DNA of 64,000 bases from Herbidospora solisilvae (GCF_009901565.1 NZ_WXEW01000002.1:310001-374000), one strand, 5' to 3'. Positions 9,160 through 18,483 are shown, counted from the first letter of the stretch. The notes: generated from the letters alone by a model not told the origin. A program made the numbers and translations.

Positions 9160-9855
9160 TCAGCTCAGGACGGGCTGGCGCAAGATCCCGGTCTCCGAGG
9201 CGAAGGTCGCCGCCGGGCGGGCCGGGGCGCGTTCGCCCGTGGCTTCGGCGCCCGCGATGCGGTCGAGGCGGAACACCCGCACCGCCTCGCGTAACCGGCA
9301 CCAGCCCACCAGATACCACTCGCCGCGCCGGTTGCCGACGAACACCCCCGGCTCGACCTCGCGTTCGGTCGGCACGCCCTTGGCGTCGGCGTAGCCGATG
9401 CGCAGCACGCCGCCCGACAGGACGGCCTGGTCGATGACGGTCGCGATCGGGTCGGCGGGGCGCTCGTCGTCGCGGATCAGCTGCACGCGCTCGGCCAGGG
9501 CCCTGGCGCGGTCGCCCTCGCCGTCGGGCATGGCCTCCATCACCTTGCGCAGGGCGCTCCTGGCCTGCTCGGCGAAGGGCAGCTCCTCGTGGCTGAGGGC
9601 GACCGCGATGGCCACCGCCTCTTCGGGGGTGAAGTTGAGCGGCGGCAGCGACATGCGCTTGTCGAGGACGTAGCCGCCGCGGCGGCCGAACTCGGCGTAG
9701 ATGGGGACGCGGGCCTCCTGGAGCGCGGCGACGTCGCGCTCGATGGTGCGCACGCTCACCTCGAACCTCTCGGCCAGCTCACGGGCCGACCGGGGCCGGG
9801 GCGAGACGGCCCGCAGTTCCTCGACGAGGGCGTAAAGCCGATCCGTACGGTTCAC
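9160..9855 (-). CDS. HTH/WYL-domain transcriptional regulator (YafY type)
   Basis: A 231-residue regulator. The N-terminal winged helix (about residues 5-60) contains SARELAERFEVSVRTIERDVAALQEARVPI, typical of the DeoR-like HTH of YafY proteins. The C-terminal half is a WYL-type domain with VLRIGYADAKG, the signature RGEWYLVGWCRLREAVRVFRLDRI, and a basic ligand pocket. GTG at 9855 starts the protein. It lies 9 bp downstream of the esterase gene on the same strand and converges on the histidine kinase with only 6 bp between stops. The ligand is unknown. Confidence 0.88.
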   Translation of the reverse strand: MNRTDRLYALVEELRAVSPRPRSARELAERFEVSVRTIERDVAALQEARVPIYAEFGRRGGYVLDKRMSLPPLNFTPEEAVAIAVALSHEELPFAEQARSALRKVMEAMPDGEGDRARALAERVQLIRDDERPADPIATVIDQAVLSGGVLRIGYADAKGVPTEREVEPGVFVGNRRGEWYLVGWCRLREAVRVFRLDRIAGAEATGERAPARPAATFASETGILRQPVLS

Positions 9856-9864
9856 ACGGGCAGC

Positions 9865-10797
9865 CTAGATATCGCCACCGACAAAACCGCGCCGCAGCGC
9901 CTCGATCTGCTCGGCCGTCGAACGCCGCCCGATCGGGGTGTCCGGCAGCGCGCCCGCGAAGCCGTGGAACGCGCCCGGCCACAGGTGGAACTCGACCGGC
10001 ACCCCGGCCGCCGCCAGGCGCAGCGCGTAGAGGGCGTCCTCGTCGCGGAAGACCTCCAGGTCGCCGACGTCCACGTAGGCCGGGGGGAGGCCCGACAGGT
10101 CGGTCGCGCGCGCGGGGGCGGCGTAGACCGGCACGTCGGTGAGGTCGCCCAGGTAGGCCTTCCAGGCGAACCTGTTGTTGCCGCGCGGCCACGACACGGC
10201 CTCCTCGAACTGGGCCGCCGACGCCGTGTCGTCGCGGTCGTCGAGCATCGGGCACAGCAGGAGCTGGAACCGCAGGCGGGGGCCGCCCCGGTCCCTGGCC
10301 AGCAGGGCGAGCCCGGCGGCCAGGCCGGCGCCCGCCGAGTTCCCGCCGATCGCCAGCCGGTCGGGGTCCACTCCCAGCGCGGCCGCGTTCTCGGCCGTCC
10401 ACAGCAGCCCGCGGTAGCAGTCGTCCAGGGGGATGGGGTAGGGGTGCTCGGGGGCCAGCCGGTAGTCCACGGAGATCGCCATGCAGCCGAGCGCCTCGAC
10501 GAACCGGGAGATCCGGGAGTCGTCCATCTCCGGCAGTCCGATGATCATGCCGCCGCCGTGGATCCAGTACAGGCACGGGAGCGGCTCGTCCCCCGCGCCG
10601 GCCGGGCGGTAGACGCGCAGCCGCAGGCCGTCGGCGTCGACGTCGCTCACCTTGGTCCCGGCGCCCGGCGGGAGGCACGCGGCGGCCCGCGCCCGGCGGA
10701 TCTCCGCCAGATCGGCGGTGTTCAGGTCGTAGGAGAGCGGCGGGAGCGCTTCCAGAGCGGCGCGCAGGTCAGGGTCCAGATTGGGGTGAAGCGTCAT
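9865..10797 (-). CDS. Alpha/beta hydrolase of the hormone-sensitive-lipase family
   Basis: A 310-residue esterase. The HSL oxyanion motif is IHGGGMIIG, the nucleophile is Ser in IGGNSAGAGLA, Asp lies in VDVGDLEVFRDED and His in GAFHGFAGA. The order and length match the Abh_3 family of short-chain carboxylesterases, and no signal peptide is present. It lies upstream of and is probably co-transcribed with the WYL regulator. The physiological substrate cannot be inferred. Confidence 0.9.
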   Translation of the reverse strand: MTLHPNLDPDLRAALEALPPLSYDLNTADLAEIRRARAAACLPPGAGTKVSDVDADGLRLRVYRPAGAGDEPLPCLYWIHGGGMIIGLPEMDDSRISRFVEALGCMAISVDYRLAPEHPYPIPLDDCYRGLLWTAENAAALGVDPDRLAIGGNSAGAGLAAGLALLARDRGGPRLRFQLLLCPMLDDRDDTASAAQFEEAVSWPRGNNRFAWKAYLGDLTDVPVYAAPARATDLSGLPPAYVDVGDLEVFRDEDALYALRLAAAGVPVEFHLWPGAFHGFAGALPDTPIGRRSTAEQIEALRRGFVGGDI

Positions 10798-10810
10798 GAA
10801 CCCATGCGTA

Positions 10811-11026
10811 TCAGGCGAGGTAGGAGCGCGCCACCCGCGAGGCCGTCTCGTCGTCGATCTTCTTGGCCAGGCCCAGGAACAGCCGGACGATGCTGGAGAT
10901 CAGGCTGACCAGGGCGGGCAGGTCGCCGCGGCTCACCCGGTCGTCGAACTGGATCGCGATGCCCGGATCCGTGACGCGCGCCGAAGTGATCGTCGAGCGG
11001 ATCTCGCTCTCCGTCGCGTACTGCAT
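10811..11026 (-). CDS. Small hypothetical protein
   Basis: A 71-residue protein with no family I recognise. It contains an amphipathic/hydrophobic stretch LPALVSLISSIVRLFLGL (about 36-53) and is otherwise soluble-looking. GGAGGG 9 bases before the ATG is a good ribosome-binding site, which is the main reason to accept it as real. It is the first gene upstream of the esterase on the same strand (13 bp gap). Confidence 0.55.
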   Translation of the reverse strand: MQYATESEIRSTITSARVTDPGIAIQFDDRVSRGDLPALVSLISSIVRLFLGLAKKIDDETASRVARSYLA

Positions 11027-11176
11027 GCTCCCCGGCCCTCCACAGGTGACGAATATCGTCTCAATTAGACCGGGTTACAGACGCGTACCTATGACGGTCA
11101 TTCGGCTGACAGCCGGACGAACCGCTTTACACTCTCAGGGCGCGGTCATGATCCGGCCTTCCGAGTGGGGCGTCTG

Positions 11177-12310
11177 ATGGCATTGGGTGTTCGGCTCGAC
11201 GCAGGTGGCCGCATGCCCGCGACGGCCGCCCTCGACCGCGTGACCGCGCGTTGCGGGTCCGTCATCCGGGGCGTGGCGGGACTCGTCGCCGTCACGGCGG
11301 CGCTGCTGGGGCTCGCCCCGCCGGTCGACTCCACGGTGCTGGTGCCGGTCATGGCGGGGCTGCTGTGCTGGAGCGTCTTCTTCACCTGGGCGGGCTGGAC
11401 CTACGGCCTGCTGCCCTGGGTGATCACGGTCGAGGTGCTCATCACCTCGGCGTTGTGCCTCTTCCAGAAAGAGCTCGTCGCGGGCACCCTCATCGGCGAC
11501 AGCGCGAGCTGGGTCGGCGGGCTGGTCACCATGACGATCGTGGTGGTCAACCTGGCGTGGCGGACGGGTCCGGCCGTGCCGGCCGGGCTCGTGGTGGTCG
11601 TCGCGCACCTCTGCGGCTCCGGCGCGTTCGCGGTGGCCGGGATCCACGTGCTGCAGGTGGGCGCGACCGCCGTGCTGATGAGCCTGCTGCGCAAGAGCGC
11701 GGCCGACGCCGACCGGGAGCTCGCGGCGGCCCGCGACGCCGAGGAGAAGGCCACCGTCGAACGCGAACGCCGCCGCGACGAACGCGCCCAGAACAGCCGC
11801 ATGCACGGCAGCGTGCTGGCCACCCTCATGATGATCGGCGCCGGCGGCATCGGCGCGACCTCCCCCATGCTGCGCGAGACCGCCGCCCGCCACCTGGCCG
11901 ACCTCGACCGCATGTCCGAGGGCGGCGGCACCGGGCCCGACCACGTGCCGCTGCACGAGCGGCTGACCGCCGTCGCGGCCCGGTCGGGGCTGACCGTCCA
12001 CACCCGGCTGACGCCCGCCTCGGTGCCGTGGGAGGTGGCCGAGGCCTTCCTCGAAGCCGTCGCCGAGGCGATCGCGAACGTCGTCAGGCACGCCAACGTC
12101 ACCGTCGCGGTCGTCACGCTGACCGAGACCGACGGCGAGGTCGTGGTCGAGGTCCGCGACCGCGGGATGGGCTTCGACCTGGCCCGCGTGCCCGACCACC
12201 GCTACGGCCTGCGGGTGTCGATCCTGGCCCGGATGGAGATGGTCGGCGGCCGGGGCGTGGTCGAGTCGGGCCCGCAGGGCACCAGGGTCACCCTCCGGTG
12301 GGCGCCGTGA
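11177..12310 (+). CDS. Histidine-kinase-like membrane ATPase with atypical H-box
   Basis: A 377-residue protein. The N-terminal half has about five hydrophobic segments (residues 25-150), followed by a charged coiled coil and then a HATPase_c domain with N-box EAIANVVRHANVTVAVV and G-box VRDRGMGFDL. The candidate phospho-acceptor is in RMHGSVLATLMM. Paired kinases of this type normally have H-D at this place, and here the Asp is Gly. The start is chosen at ATG 11177 after GGGG; GTG 11165 is possible. It overlaps the next gene by 4 bases and belongs to a three-gene signalling unit. Confidence 0.75.
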   Translation: MALGVRLDAGGRMPATAALDRVTARCGSVIRGVAGLVAVTAALLGLAPPVDSTVLVPVMAGLLCWSVFFTWAGWTYGLLPWVITVEVLITSALCLFQKELVAGTLIGDSASWVGGLVTMTIVVVNLAWRTGPAVPAGLVVVVAHLCGSGAFAVAGIHVLQVGATAVLMSLLRKSAADADRELAAARDAEEKATVERERRRDERAQNSRMHGSVLATLMMIGAGGIGATSPMLRETAARHLADLDRMSEGGGTGPDHVPLHERLTAVAARSGLTVHTRLTPASVPWEVAEAFLEAVAEAIANVVRHANVTVAVVTLTETDGEVVVEVRDRGMGFDLARVPDHRYGLRVSILARMEMVGGRGVVESGPQGTRVTLRWAP

Positions 12311-13422
12311 GCGCGTCGGAGACGAGCGTCCGCCGCAACTACAGCCTGGGCGCGCGCCGCGCCGCCGTGTCGATCGTCGCCGCCTGGCATCTCGGCTTCG
12401 ACCTCGTCGGCACCGTCGGCACCTGGGAGTCCTACCGGTTCCCGTGGCTGGCCGGGCTCGCCTGGGTCCTGTACGCCGCGATCGGCGTGGTGGCCGGCGT
12501 CGCCCTGCTGCGCGAACGGCCGCTCGGCGCCGGCGTGTGGCCACTCGCGGTCGTCACGCTGGTCGTGTCGGCGATGGTGATGGCCGCCTGCGAGCCCGGC
12601 GACGTCGTCAACGCCGCCGACTGGGGGTGGGGCTCGGTGGGCTGGCTGGCCATGATCCTGTTCTGGCCCCGCCCGACCTGGCTGCGCGACCTGAGCGGGT
12701 TCCTGCTGGCCAACGTGGTCGTCACGCTGGCCGGGCTGGCGTCGGCCGGGGCGCTCGACGCGCGGTCGCTGAGCAAGTTCCTCGTCGTCAGCGTCGGCGC
12801 GATCCTCCTCCAGGCGGGCGCGAGCGCCGGCGGCCACGCCCTGGACCTGGCCGCCCGGTGGGCGGTGGAGAACTCCAACCGGACGGCCGGCGCCGAGGCC
12901 GCGCGGAAGGCGGCCGACCAGGTCCACGCCGACCGGCTGGCCCGCTACGCCGAGGTGCGCGCGGCCGTCGCGCCCGTGCTGACCCTGCTCGCCGAGGGCG
13001 CCGACCCGGCCGACCCCGACGTCCGGCACGAGAGCGCCGTCGGCGCGGCCCGCCTGCGCCGCCTGATCGCCGAGACCGACGACGCCCCCGACCCGCTCCT
13101 GCACACACTGCGGGCCTGCGCGTTCGACGTCGAACGGCGCGGTGTCGTGGTGCTCTTCCTGACCGCCGGCACGGTGCCGCCGCTGCCGCTGGAGGTCCGC
13201 CGCGCGCTGGTCGAGGCGCCCATCGAGGGCATGGCACGGGCCCGCAGCCAGGCCAGGGTCACCCTCGTCGCGACCCCGCGCGAGGTCATCGTCAGCGTCC
13301 TCACCGACGCCCCGTCGCTGCCCTCGGCCGACGGGTCCCGCGCCGCCAACGTCGCCACCCGCGTCGAGGCGGAGAACGGAGGAACCCAACTGTGGATAGA
13401 GAGCCGCTGGACCGCCCCGTGA
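12307..13422 (+). CDS. Membrane protein with degenerate kinase-like C-terminus
   Basis: A 371-residue protein. Residues 15-180 hold about six transmembrane helices, including a Trp-rich loop (NAADWGWGSVGWLA). A coiled-coil linker (ADQVHADRLARYAEVRAAVAPVLTLL) and a C-terminal domain resembling a HATPase fold in layout follow, but I find neither a phospho-His box nor N/G boxes. It sits between a kinase-like ATPase and a LuxR-type regulator, with overlaps on both sides. It may form a heteromer with the upstream protein. The function is unassigned. Confidence 0.7.
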   Translation: MSASETSVRRNYSLGARRAAVSIVAAWHLGFDLVGTVGTWESYRFPWLAGLAWVLYAAIGVVAGVALLRERPLGAGVWPLAVVTLVVSAMVMAACEPGDVVNAADWGWGSVGWLAMILFWPRPTWLRDLSGFLLANVVVTLAGLASAGALDARSLSKFLVVSVGAILLQAGASAGGHALDLAARWAVENSNRTAGAEAARKAADQVHADRLARYAEVRAAVAPVLTLLAEGADPADPDVRHESAVGAARLRRLIAETDDAPDPLLHTLRACAFDVERRGVVVLFLTAGTVPPLPLEVRRALVEAPIEGMARARSQARVTLVATPREVIVSVLTDAPSLPSADGSRAANVATRVEAENGGTQLWIESRWTAP

Positions 13423-14102
13423 CCCTCGCGGTGGTGGAGGACACGCCGGTCGTGCTGGAGGGCATCCGGTCGTGGGTGGCCGCCGACCCCGGGAGACGGG
13501 TGGAGATCGTGGCCAGCGGCAACACCGTCGACTCCGTCCTCGGCGGCGAGGGCGCGCACGCCGACGTGATCCTGCTCGACCTCGAACTCGACGGCGTCAA
13601 CTCGCTGCCGCGCATCCCCGAACTGGTCGCCGCCGGGCGCCGGGTGGTCGTCTACTCGGTGCACGAGGACGACGCGACCGTGATGGCGGTGCTCCGGGCG
13701 GGCGCGGCCACGTTCATCGCCAAGACCGAGACCAGGGAACACTGCGTCGACACCATCGTGGCCGTCGGCCGCGACCGGCCCTACGTGCCGCCGGTGATGG
13801 CCGGGGCCCTGGTCGCCGCCGACGGGCAGACCTCCCGGCCGATGTTGTCGGCCCGCGAGCGCGAGGCGCTGCTGCTCTGGTTCCAGGGCATGAACAAGCA
13901 GTCGGTCGCGCTCCGCATGGGCATCTCCGAGGCGACCGTGAAGCAGTACATCGAACGCGCGCGGGTGAAGTACGCCAGCACCGGCAGGGCCGCCCCGACG
14001 AAGACGACCCTGCTGGCCCGCGCCATCCAAGACGGCCTGATCACGGCCGACGACATCATCGAATACCAGTCACTCGCCGCCGACCATCACACGAGGGACT
14101 GA
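13392..14102 (+). CDS. LuxR/NarL-type DNA-binding response regulator
   Basis: A 236-residue regulator. The receiver domain has VVEDTP, phospho-acceptor Asp in VILLDLELDG, and Lys in FIAKTETRE. The C-terminal HTH reads LSAREREALLLWFQGMNKQS and SEATVKQYIERARVKY, longer than the usual NarL spacing. GTG 13392 is chosen because GGAGGA lies 8 bases upstream, so the gene overlaps the preceding one by 31 bases. GTG 13419 is an alternative. It is presumably the output of the two upstream membrane proteins. It converges on the oxidoreductase gene with a 16-base overlap. Confidence 0.82.
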   Translation: MDREPLDRPVTLAVVEDTPVVLEGIRSWVAADPGRRVEIVASGNTVDSVLGGEGAHADVILLDLELDGVNSLPRIPELVAAGRRVVVYSVHEDDATVMAVLRAGAATFIAKTETREHCVDTIVAVGRDRPYVPPVMAGALVAADGQTSRPMLSAREREALLLWFQGMNKQSVALRMGISEATVKQYIERARVKYASTGRAAPTKTTLLARAIQDGLITADDIIEYQSLAADHHTRD

Positions 14103-15148
14103 AGGGCGACCGGCTCCGGCCGCTCGCAGGTGCTCTCCACCGTCTCCGCCCGCCCCGTGGCGGCCGAGCGGAGCAGCGACTCCATGACGTCGAGCACGTG
14201 CAGGGCCAGTTCCCCGGAGGCGCGCGGGCGGGGGGCGGTGACGAGGTCGTACACGCCGATGCCGCGGCCGGTGTCCCGGTAGCCGGCGGTGACCGGGAGC
14301 GTCTCCCACGCCCCGCCGACCCGGTGGACCAGCACGTCGCCGTCGAACCGGTTGGGGTCGGGGACGATCATCGTGCCGAGCTCGCCGTGCACCTCGATGT
14401 TGGGCGCGCGGGAGGCCGCGCCGTCGAACGACATGATCAGCGTCGACAGGGCGCCGGAGGCGTGCGTGAGGACCCCGGTGACGTGCGTGTCGGTGGTGAC
14501 CGGGAGCCGCTCGCCCTGCCGGTAGCCGCTGCCGATCACCCGTTCGTCCCGGGTACGGCTCGCCGCCCCGATCGCCGACACGACCGGCCCGAGCAGCGTC
14601 ACCAGGGCGGTGATGTAGTAGGGCCCCATGTCGAGCAGCGGGCCGCCGCCCGGCCGGTAGTAGAAGTCGGGATCGGGGTGCCACGGCTCCGGACCGGCGG
14701 TGACCATGGTCGCCACGGCCGCCGCCGGGCGGCCGACGAGACCGGCGTCGAGGTGGTGGCGGGCGGTCTGGAAACCGGTGCCGAGCACGGTGTCGGGGGC
14801 GCAGCCGAGCCTGACCCCGGAGCCCTTCGCGACGATCGTCTTGGCCTCGTCGAGGGTGGCGGCCAGGGGTTTCTCGCCGTAGACGTCCTTGCCCCCGGCG
14901 ATGGCCCGCAGCGCGATTTCGGTGTGCGCCGCCGGGATGGTGAGGTTGACGACCAGGTCGCAGGCGTCGACCAGGTCGTCGACGCTGAGCGAGCGCGCGC
15001 CCGTTTCGGTGGCGGTGGCCAGGGCGCGGGCCGGGTCGAGGTCCGCGACGGCGTACAGGACCAGCCCGGGAAGCTTCGTGAGGGTCGCGGTGTACTGCTC
15101 GGAGATCTTGCCGCAGCCGACGATCCCGACCTTCACCGGCTCGCCCAT
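14087..15148 (-). CDS. Gfo/Idh/MocA-family oxidoreductase
   Basis: A 353-residue NAD(P)-dependent sugar or polyol dehydrogenase. The Rossmann motif is VGIVGCGKISEQY near the N-terminus. The family's catalytic Lys lies in the GKDVYGEKPLA motif, and the C-terminal domain contains the conserved GGGPLLDMGPYYITAL. ATG 15148 overlaps the end of the ThuA-domain gene by 16 bases, so the two are translationally linked. ThuA and Gfo/Idh/MocA proteins commonly occur together in sugar catabolism, and a disaccharide or keto-sugar route is plausible but unproven. Confidence 0.9.
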   Translation of the reverse strand: MGEPVKVGIVGCGKISEQYTATLTKLPGLVLYAVADLDPARALATATETGARSLSVDDLVDACDLVVNLTIPAAHTEIALRAIAGGKDVYGEKPLAATLDEAKTIVAKGSGVRLGCAPDTVLGTGFQTARHHLDAGLVGRPAAAVATMVTAGPEPWHPDPDFYYRPGGGPLLDMGPYYITALVTLLGPVVSAIGAASRTRDERVIGSGYRQGERLPVTTDTHVTGVLTHASGALSTLIMSFDGAASRAPNIEVHGELGTMIVPDPNRFDGDVLVHRVGGAWETLPVTAGYRDTGRGIGVYDLVTAPRPRASGELALHVLDVMESLLRSAATGRAETVESTCERPEPVALQSLV

Positions 15149-15795
15149 GCCAGCCCCCTCTCGATCAGGGTCCGCACGCTGTCGTGCTCGAGGGTGGCCA
15201 GGTCGTGGCCCGGCGTGGCGACGAAGACGCGGCCCTCGCCCCACTCGCGGACCCACACGGCCGGCACGGTGACCGGCCTGCTCCACGGCCCCTGCGCGGC
15301 GTGGGTGGTGGTGGCCAGAACCGTGTTGTACGGGTCGGTGAGCACCCAGTACTGCTCGGTGACCAGGTCGAAGTCGGCGATGCCCTTGGTGATCGGGTGG
15401 TCGTGGCCGGTGATCTCGATCCGGTGGGGGACGAAGGTCTCCCCGCCCGCCTCGGGATGGCAGGCGAACTGCCCGCCGGTCAGGTGGAGGTAGTCGGGCT
15501 CGGCGCGGAAGGAGTCGACGACGCCGCCGTGCCAGCCCGCGAACCCGGTGCCCGCCGCGACCGCCTGGGACAGGCCGGTGCTCTGCTCGCGCGTGATCGT
15601 GCCCATCGTGAAGCACTGGACGACCAGATCGACCCCCGCCATCAGATCGGGGTCGGCGTAGGGGGCGGGGGAGTCCTCGACCGTGAGGGAGAAGCCCTGC
15701 TCGGCGAGGTACGGGAGGAAGAGATCGGTGGCGGCGACGGGCTCATGGCCCTCCCAGCCGCCTCGGACGACTAGAGCGTGACGTAACTTCACCAT
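15133..15795 (-). CDS. ThuA-domain protein (trehalose-utilisation type)
   Basis: A 220-residue cytosolic protein of the ThuA family, class I glutamine-amidotransferase-like fold. Recognisable parts are VVRGGWEGHEPV near the N-terminus, VVQCFTMGTITREQ, GTGFAGWHGGVVDSF, HDHPITKGIADFDLVTEQYW, and WVREWGEGRVFVATPGHD. ThuA homologues take part in trehalose or related disaccharide 3-keto-derivative metabolism. It is the first gene of a two-gene unit with the oxidoreductase and faces a divergent membrane-protein gene 91 bp away. Confidence 0.85.
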   Translation of the reverse strand: MVKLRHALVVRGGWEGHEPVAATDLFLPYLAEQGFSLTVEDSPAPYADPDLMAGVDLVVQCFTMGTITREQSTGLSQAVAAGTGFAGWHGGVVDSFRAEPDYLHLTGGQFACHPEAGGETFVPHRIEITGHDHPITKGIADFDLVTEQYWVLTDPYNTVLATTTHAAQGPWSRPVTVPAVWVREWGEGRVFVATPGHDLATLEHDSVRTLIERGLAWASR

Positions 15796-15886
15796 CCGAA
15801 TTATCCCATTTTGCGGGGCAAATGAGCAGATCTCGGGGCGCTTTCGCTACAGTTCCGGCCTCGACGGACGACCGAGGGGGACACCG

Positions 15887-16714
15887 ATGCGATGGTGGCG
15901 GGCGGCGGCGACCGCCCTGGTGGCGGGGCTCGCGCTGGGGGTGCTGACCAACCTGGCGCAGGGCTGGCTGCCGGGGGCCTGGAACAACCTCGCCAATTCG
16001 GGGGCCGTGTGGTCGGTGGCGGCGTTCGTGGCGGGAGCGGTGGCGGCGGGGGCCCTGCCCCGGGGATTCACCATGTACGGGCCGGGAGACGGGGCTGAGG
16101 GCAGGGAGTTCACCTCGTATGGGCCGGGACCATTCGGTCAGGGCCGCGGTTCCGCCGGAACGGGTCGGGGCCTCGGGCCCTCGGAGCACGGCGCGGGGGC
16201 CGCGGGCTCGGGGCCCGGATCGTTGCCCCATGGCGACGGCATCACGCCGGCCGGGCTTCTCCGCTTGGTGCCGCCCGCTCCCTCCGCTCTGCCGCGTGCC
16301 CTTCTCGCCGGGCTCGCCGCCGAGCTGGGGCTCGTCGCCGGGTACTACGGCTTCGCCGAGTTCGGGCGCGGCGGGATGGGGAGCCTGTTCTGGCCGCTGG
16401 TCTGGGTGGTCGTCGCCTGCGTGGCCGGGCCCGTGTTCGGGGTCGCGGGACTCTGGTGGCGGCGCGGCGTGGCGCGGTGGCAGCGGGTCTGCGGCCTGGC
16501 CGCGCTGGCGGGGGTCTTCGGGATGGAGGCCGCGCACTACGCGTTCAACCTGGGGTACGCCCCGCAGGCGTGGGCCTGCCTGGCGGTGTTCCTGCTCGTG
16601 CCGCTGCTGGCCAATGCGGTGCGGGAGATCTTCTGGACGCTGGCGGTGGCCGTGCCGTTCGCCGGTCTCGCCTACGTGGTGATCAACCTGCCGCTTCAGT
16701 CGTTGTCAGGCTGA
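15887..16714 (+). CDS. DUF6518-like integral membrane protein
   Basis: A 275-residue protein with two hydrophobic segments at the N-terminus (about 5-22 and 38-58) and five at the C-terminus (about 135-272). Between them is a 70-residue Gly/Ser/Pro-rich loop (about 62-130). The core motifs FGMEAAHYAFNLGYAP and YYGFAEFGRGGMGSLFWPL resemble the DUF6518 family; the function is unknown. GAGGGGG lies 7 bases before the ATG. The last 32 bases overlap the 3' end of the converging ABC exporter gene. The Gly-rich insert looks like an expansion within the family. Confidence 0.75.
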   Translation: MRWWRAAATALVAGLALGVLTNLAQGWLPGAWNNLANSGAVWSVAAFVAGAVAAGALPRGFTMYGPGDGAEGREFTSYGPGPFGQGRGSAGTGRGLGPSEHGAGAAGSGPGSLPHGDGITPAGLLRLVPPAPSALPRALLAGLAAELGLVAGYYGFAEFGRGGMGSLFWPLVWVVVACVAGPVFGVAGLWWRRGVARWQRVCGLAALAGVFGMEAAHYAFNLGYAPQAWACLAVFLLVPLLANAVREIFWTLAVAVPFAGLAYVVINLPLQSLSG

Positions 16715-18431
16715 GTTCGTCGCGGTTGACCAGGGCCGCGTAGTGGCCGCCCAGGGCGAGCAGCTCCTCGTGGGTGCCGCGCTCGACGATGCGGCCCCCG
16801 TCGAGCACGATGATCTGGTCGGCGTCGCGGACCGTCGACAGCCGGTGGGCGATCGTCAGGGTGGTGCGGCCTTCGGCCAGCTCGTCGAGGGCCTCCTGGA
16901 CGGCCCGCTCGGTCTGGGTGTCGAGCGCGCTGGTGGCCTCGTCGAGGATCAGCACCGGAGGGTTGCGCAGGAGGGTGCGCGCGATCGCCAGGCGCTGCTT
17001 CTCGCCGCCGGAGAAACGGTAGCCGCGCTCGCCGACGAGGGTGTCGTACCCCTCGGGCAGCGACATGAGATGGTCGTGGATGCGGGCCGCCCGCGCCGCC
17101 GCGTGCAGCTCCTCGTCGGTCGCGCCGGGCTTGGCGAAGCGCAGGTTGTCGGCCACCGAGGCGTGGAAGAGATAGGTCTCCTGCGAGACCACGCCGACCG
17201 TCTCGGCCAGTGACTCGAAGGTCAGCTCCCGCACGTCGACGCCGTCGATGGTGACCCGGCCGCCCGTGACGTCGTAGAGGCGGGGGAGCAGGTAGCTGAG
17301 GGTGGTCTTGCCCGATCCGGTCTCGCCCACGATCGCGAGCCGGGTGCCGGGCGGGACCGCGACGTCGATTCCGGTGAGGGTGGGGGCCGAGCCGTACGAG
17401 AAGTCGACGTTCTCGAACCGCACCTCGCCCTTGACCCGGTCGAGCGTGCGGTCGCCGGGGTGGACGTCGACCTTCAGGTCGAGGTATTCGAAGATCCGCC
17501 CGAACAGCGACATCGAGCTCTGCACCTCGACCCCGAGCTGCAGCAGCTGCACCGACGGCCGGAACATCGAGGTCTGCAGGGTGGTGAACGCCACCAGCGT
17601 GCCGACCGACACCGCGCCGGTCCACCCCACGGCCCAGTAGACGACGGCGGGCATGGCCGCCATCACGATCTGGATCGACGACTGCCGCCACCGCCCCGCC
17701 ATCGACGACCGGACCTCCAGGTCGGCGAGGTCGTCGGAGGACGCCGCGAACCGGTCGGTGAGCGTGCCGGTACGTCCCATCGTGCGCCCCAGCAGGATCC
17801 CGCTGATCGACAGCGACTCCTGCACCATCGAGGCCATCGACGCCATCTTGACCTGCCGCTGCGTGGTGATCCGCCGCCGCTCCTTGCCGACCTTCCGGCT
17901 GATCCCCACGAACACCGGCAACAGCCCGAGCGAGATCAGCGTCAGCCGCCAGTCGAGCGCCACCATGGCCGCGATCGTGGCGAGCACCGAGGTCAGGTAG
18001 GAGATGAACGAGGTCGCGGTGGTCGTCACCACGGCCTGCATCGCGCCGATGTCGTTGGCGATCCGCGACTGGACCTCACCCGTCTTGGTCTTGGTGAAGA
18101 AGGCCAGCGACATGCGCTGGAGGTGGTTGTAGACGGACTTGCGCAGGTCGTGCATGACCCGCTGGCCGACCGTCGTCGAGATGAACGTCTGCAGCACGTC
18201 GAAGACGCTGGTCGTCACGGCGATCACGATCATGCCGAGCGCCAGCAGCGACAGCAGCCGCGCGTCGCGGTTCGGCAGGGCGACGTCGAGGATCTCCCGC
18301 AACAGGAACGGCGAGGCCAGCGACACCACCGACGACAACACGATCAGCGCCCCGACCGCGCCCAGCTTGCGGCGGTAGGGCCTGAAAAGGCGGATGACGC
18401 GCCCCAACGGCGCTCGGGGTTCATTATCCAT
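16683..18431 (-). CDS. ABC exporter, fused permease-ATPase (multidrug type)
   Basis: A 582-residue half-transporter. Residues about 1-310 form a six-helix type I exporter domain (MSLAFFTKTKTGEVQSRI is the conserved coupling region). The ATPase domain has Walker A VGETGSGKTT, signature FSGGEKQRLAIARTLL, Walker B VLILDEATSALD and H-loop IAHRLST. It probably acts as a homodimer in export of a drug or lipid. ATG 18431 is used; GTG 18440 adds three residues. It is divergent from a MarR gene 52 bp away, so MarR control is likely. Confidence 0.9.
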   Translation of the reverse strand: MDNEPRAPLGRVIRLFRPYRRKLGAVGALIVLSSVVSLASPFLLREILDVALPNRDARLLSLLALGMIVIAVTTSVFDVLQTFISTTVGQRVMHDLRKSVYNHLQRMSLAFFTKTKTGEVQSRIANDIGAMQAVVTTTATSFISYLTSVLATIAAMVALDWRLTLISLGLLPVFVGISRKVGKERRRITTQRQVKMASMASMVQESLSISGILLGRTMGRTGTLTDRFAASSDDLADLEVRSSMAGRWRQSSIQIVMAAMPAVVYWAVGWTGAVSVGTLVAFTTLQTSMFRPSVQLLQLGVEVQSSMSLFGRIFEYLDLKVDVHPGDRTLDRVKGEVRFENVDFSYGSAPTLTGIDVAVPPGTRLAIVGETGSGKTTLSYLLPRLYDVTGGRVTIDGVDVRELTFESLAETVGVVSQETYLFHASVADNLRFAKPGATDEELHAAARAARIHDHLMSLPEGYDTLVGERGYRFSGGEKQRLAIARTLLRNPPVLILDEATSALDTQTERAVQEALDELAEGRTTLTIAHRLSTVRDADQIIVLDGGRIVERGTHEELLALGGHYAALVNRDELSLTTTEAAG

Positions 18432-18483
18432 GATGTACACTCAAACGGAGGTTAGCTCACATTCATTCCACGAGGCGAGTGCT

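Noticed and set aside
10741-10760. Possible sixth LacI-type site (GGGAGCGCTTCC)
   Set aside because: It is imperfect, lies inside the esterase coding sequence and is explained by its codons.
18440-18455. Strong Shine-Dalgarno-like ACGGAGG before the MarR gene
   Set aside because: No ATG, GTG or TTG lies in frame at a usable distance; the TTG at 18484 with its own GAGG fits better.
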